Shown piece after piece: positions 20,369 through 22,589 of a stretch of DNA of 22,589 nucleotides. The position numbers and the translations under genes were made by a program. The stretch spans positions 1 to 22,589 of the forward strand of contig JAEWAA010000433.1 in NCBI GenBank assembly GCA_023391955.1, written 5' to 3'. This DNA comes from Bacillota bacterium (GTDB lineage Bacteria; Bacillota; Bacilli; Paenibacillales; NBRC-103111). Positions within the stretch are counted from its first letter, which is position 1. Each line of letters opens with the position of its first letter. The notes under the pieces are model-generated. The model saw nothing but the letters and a program-made list of their open reading frames with translations, had not been told where the DNA came from and ran no database searches.

Positions 20369-21979
20369 CTATAGCTGGTCCCTGTAAGCGCTTGGCGTGA
20401 AGCCGGTCATTATCATGAACAGCTTGCTGAAGTGGCTTGGGTCCGCGTAGCCTACGGCATGACACACCTCATAAAATTTATTGCGTGGGTCACGAAGCAG
20501 CTCTTTGGCCTTTTCAATCCTTACCTTGGTCAAATATTCGAACAGGGTCTCACCTGTTTCCTGCTTGAAGAGAAGGCTGACATACGTAGGGCTCAGGAAA
20601 ACACCTTCAGCAATTTCGACTATAGTAAGATTCTCGGCATACCGCTCATGAATAAGCCGCTGAATACGGTCAATGACACTGCCTGTCCTGCCGCTGCGCT
20701 TCTCCCTCACACAGGAGCAAACCTCATCCAAATAGCTGCTTACATGTTTTTTCAAATCCTGGATGGTTTCCTGGCGCAGCACCATCTCCCAAGCCTCTGT
20801 CTCCTTGGCCTCCCAGTCCCCGTTAAGCGCATTCAACTCCAGCAATACCCGGGTGGACAGCAGAATAAGCTGTTGACTTATGTTTCGACCATAACGAAAG
20901 CCTTCCTTGCGGCTGCGGCTCATGGAATCGAAGATTTCGTCCAGCTCCCTGCCCAGTCCGGCGTTGTCTCCGGATTTGATGGCTGCCAGCACCTGCTCTG
21001 CGGTTTCAGCCAGCCGGTAATGCTTGTTCTCAACGGATTGCAGGCTGTCCACCGTCAGGATCTGGTTCTTCCCCAAATACCATTTTTGGGAGGCCGCCTC
21101 TCTGGCTTGCTTGTAGGACAAAGGCAGCTCGGACAGCTTATTGACATACTCCCCTACACCAATGGTTACACTGAGCTTCAGCCACCGGCTCAGGTTATCC
21201 CGGACCGCCGCAGCGAGGATCAGCAGACCGTCCTCTTCCCCCTCCATTTCCGGCCCCTGCATCAAAATACCGACATATTCCCCCGCCACCTTCTCAAAAA
21301 CAACGCCACGTTTAGTTTTATCCATTAACTCTTGAATTATATTCAGCGCCGCATAAGACAAAAGCTGCTTGTCCCGTTCACTGCGGGAATCCATAACCTG
21401 GGAAAGGTCGTCGATTACCACAACCATCACAATATACGCCTCGGCATCCAGCAGAGGCAGGTTCAGAAACCGGATCCTCTCTCTGACCTTCTCCTCCTTG
21501 AAGCTGTCAGAAATAACGGACAACAGGAATCTTTCCCGGAGAAGCGGCAGGCTTTCCGTCAGCTTAACCTGCATCTCATTGACCAGTTCCTTCGCCTTTG
21601 TTTCTTCCTGGAGAGAGGTGAGAACGCGGGTAATTACTGTATGTAGCTCCTTGCGGCTGATGGGCTTGAAAATATAGTCCACCGCATGGACCTTTAGCGC
21701 GGACTTCAGATATTCCGCATTATCAAACCCGCTGATGAAGATGATTTTGGCGTCGGGAAGAATTCTGCGTATTTCTGTTGACATGGCAATGCCGTCCATA
21801 GAAGGCATCTTCACATCCGTCAGCACAATGTCCGGCCCCACTTCTTTGATCAAAGCCAAGCCCTTATCTCCATCGTCCGCCGTACCCACCAGCTCGATCC
21901 CGTACGCGGTCCAATCGAAATATGTACCGAGCCCGTTTACCACTGACGGTTCGTCATCCACTATGACAAGCTTGTACAT
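20369..21979 (-). CDS. YesN-type response regulator with AraC DNA-binding domain
   Basis: A 536-residue regulator. The N-terminal receiver (about 1-120) has VDDEP at 7-11, phospho-acceptor D55 in VLTDVKMPSMDG, and the conserved Lys in DYIFKPIS. A long central region (about 130-430) has no obvious catalytic motif and is typical of this family. The C-terminal AraC/XylS domain holds two helix-turn-helix units: LTIVEIAEGVFLSPTYVSLL and FYEVCHAVGYADPSHFSKLF, followed by TGFTPSAYR. AAGGAG lies 9 nt before the ATG. It is the first gene of the pair with the YesM-type kinase and probably activates the downstream permease promoter. A TATACT at 22018-22023 could be its -10, but no good -35 is seen. Confidence 0.94.
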   Translation of the reverse strand: MYKLVIVDDEPSVVNGLGTYFDWTAYGIELVGTADDGDKGLALIKEVGPDIVLTDVKMPSMDGIAMSTEIRRILPDAKIIFISGFDNAEYLKSALKVHAVDYIFKPISRKELHTVITRVLTSLQEETKAKELVNEMQVKLTESLPLLRERFLLSVISDSFKEEKVRERIRFLNLPLLDAEAYIVMVVVIDDLSQVMDSRSERDKQLLSYAALNIIQELMDKTKRGVVFEKVAGEYVGILMQGPEMEGEEDGLLILAAAVRDNLSRWLKLSVTIGVGEYVNKLSELPLSYKQAREAASQKWYLGKNQILTVDSLQSVENKHYRLAETAEQVLAAIKSGDNAGLGRELDEIFDSMSRSRKEGFRYGRNISQQLILLSTRVLLELNALNGDWEAKETEAWEMVLRQETIQDLKKHVSSYLDEVCSCVREKRSGRTGSVIDRIQRLIHERYAENLTIVEIAEGVFLSPTYVSLLFKQETGETLFEYLTKVRIEKAKELLRDPRNKFYEVCHAVGYADPSHFSKLFMIMTGFTPSAYRDQL

Positions 21980-22083
21980 GCTGCTTCACTCCTTGGGTAA
22001 TTGGAATAGATACGTCCAGTATACTGCATTTGCCCGAGGATAAAAGGGGAATACCGCTGGAAAGCACTCCATCAGGCAATAAC

Positions 22084-22116
22084 GCAAAAAACCGGAGGCG
22101 GTTTCCTCCGGTTTTG
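22084..22116 (-). terminator. Terminator after the Lys/Asp-rich protein gene
   Basis: AACCGGAGG pairs with CCTCCGGTT around a 6-nt loop, with flanking A and T runs (GCAAAA on one side, TTTTGC on the other). It can act in both directions, but the only gene ending nearby is the minus-strand gene stopping at 22143. Confidence 0.88.
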
Positions 22117-22142
22117 CTTTGGGTCCGATACGCCCCCGGCGG

Positions 22143-22589
22143 TTAGTGTCCAGGGTTCTTTTTTTCATCATCCTTGCCGTTATTCCGGCCGTTGTCGTTG
22201 TTGCGGTTATCATTATTCTTATTGCCGGTGTCTTTTTTGTCATCCTCTTTCTTTTTGTCGTCCTCTTTTTTGTCCCGGTCATTCCGGCCGTCATCCTTCT
22301 TGTCGGGCTCCTTCTTGTCGTCGTCCTTCTTGCCGTTTTGGCCGTTATTCTTTTTGTCGTCGTCTTTTTTGTCATCGTCCTTTTTGTCATTGCCCACAGC
22401 CGGCGTTTTCCCGGGGGCACTGCCGTTCCTGACCGGAGATGACGAAGCGGCAGGTTTTACGGAGGACTTAGGTGTAGCGGTCGGCGTAGGAGCCGTGTTT
22501 TTGGTTGGTGTTGCATTGGCTTTGTTGGTGGGCGACGTGGATTTCTGCGGAGATTTGGTAGGTGTCGGCGTCGCTTTTTTCTCCTGCAG
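22143..22589 (-). CDS. C-terminal part of a Thr/Pro- and Lys/Asp-rich protein (5' end outside window)
   Basis: The frame is open from the window edge to TAA 22143-22145, giving 148 residues. A GTG at 22397 is inside the frame, and an internal start is not needed. The visible part is low complexity throughout. About 63 residues are rich in Thr, Pro, Ser, Ala and Lys, for example TPTPTKSPQKSTSPT and PTPTATPKSS. Then come about 85 residues of Lys, Asp, Asn and Gly such as KKDDDKKDDDKKNNG. No folded domain is visible. Such tails occur on secreted or membrane-anchored proteins of Bacillales, including RsgI-type anti-sigma factors, but the identity lies upstream and cannot be decided here. A terminator follows. 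Confidence 0.75.
   Translation of the reverse strand: MQEKKATPTPTKSPQKSTSPTNKANATPTKNTAPTPTATPKSSVKPAASSSPVRNGSAPGKTPAVGNDKKDDDKKDDDKKNNGQNGKKDDDKKEPDKKDDGRNDRDKKEDDKKKEDDKKDTGNKNNDNRNNDNGRNNGKDDEKKNPGH

Noticed and set aside
22119..22442. 107-aa strongly hydrophobic plus-strand frame that looks like a membrane protein
   Set aside because: It is the complement of Lys/Asp codons (AAA/AAG and GAC read as Phe/Leu and Val), so hydrophobicity is automatic. The minus-strand frame continues as a coherent low-complexity protein to the window edge and is followed by a terminator.

Overview
The window looks like a chromosomal stretch from a low-GC Gram-positive (Firmicutes) bacterium, most likely Paenibacillus or a close relative. 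The grounds are strong GGAGG-type ribosome sites with frequent GTG/TTG starts, Bacillus-type SOS boxes, an LplB/LplC-type sugar ABC transporter with a YesM/YesN-type two-component system, a PaiA homologue, a Bacillus-type SufB and an Agr-like locus. No rRNA, tRNA, CRISPR array, intact insertion sequence or phage gene was seen.

Layout. Positions 1-3751 (+): the end of a probable TetR regulator, an MMPL/RND exporter with an Ala/Gly-rich repeat insert, a 264-bp imperfect palindrome, and a DUF3231-type protein. Positions 3783-5758 (-): a damage-inducible operon read from a promoter carrying two LexA boxes, encoding a 64-aa WYL-like protein, a Y-family DNA polymerase with a clamp-binding motif, and an unknown 152-aa protein. 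Positions 5795-7507 (-): a MarR regulator, PaiA acetyltransferase and P-loop kinase-like operon ending in a terminator. Positions 7509-10015 (-): an orphan NarL/ComA-type response regulator, then upstream a separate four-gene Agr-like operon: a multi-pass membrane protein, AgrB, a 34-aa Lys-rich peptide and a standalone LytTR protein. Positions 10120-10659 (+): a secreted stalk-domain protein. Positions 10929-12815 (-): one open frame joining half of a CPA1 Na+/H+ antiporter to SufB lacking about 35 N-terminal residues, with degenerate palindromic repeats on both sides. Positions 13135-14730: a Gfo/Idh/MocA oxidoreductase (-) and an unknown membrane protein (+). Positions 14892-21979 (-): response regulator, sensor kinase, two permeases and a lipoprotein forming a carbohydrate-uptake cluster. 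Positions 22143-22589 (-): the C-terminal tail of a Thr/Pro- and Lys/Asp-rich protein.

Two regions deserve most attention. The Agr-like locus has an AgrB with both catalytic residues, but the adjacent peptide has no cysteine, the receptor-like protein has no kinase domain and the LytTR regulator has no receiver. That suggests a kinase-less peptide circuit, perhaps of the membrane-inhibitor/LytTR type. The antiporter-SufB frame is either a real gene fusion in an essential Fe-S assembly protein or an assembly join, and read data would settle which.
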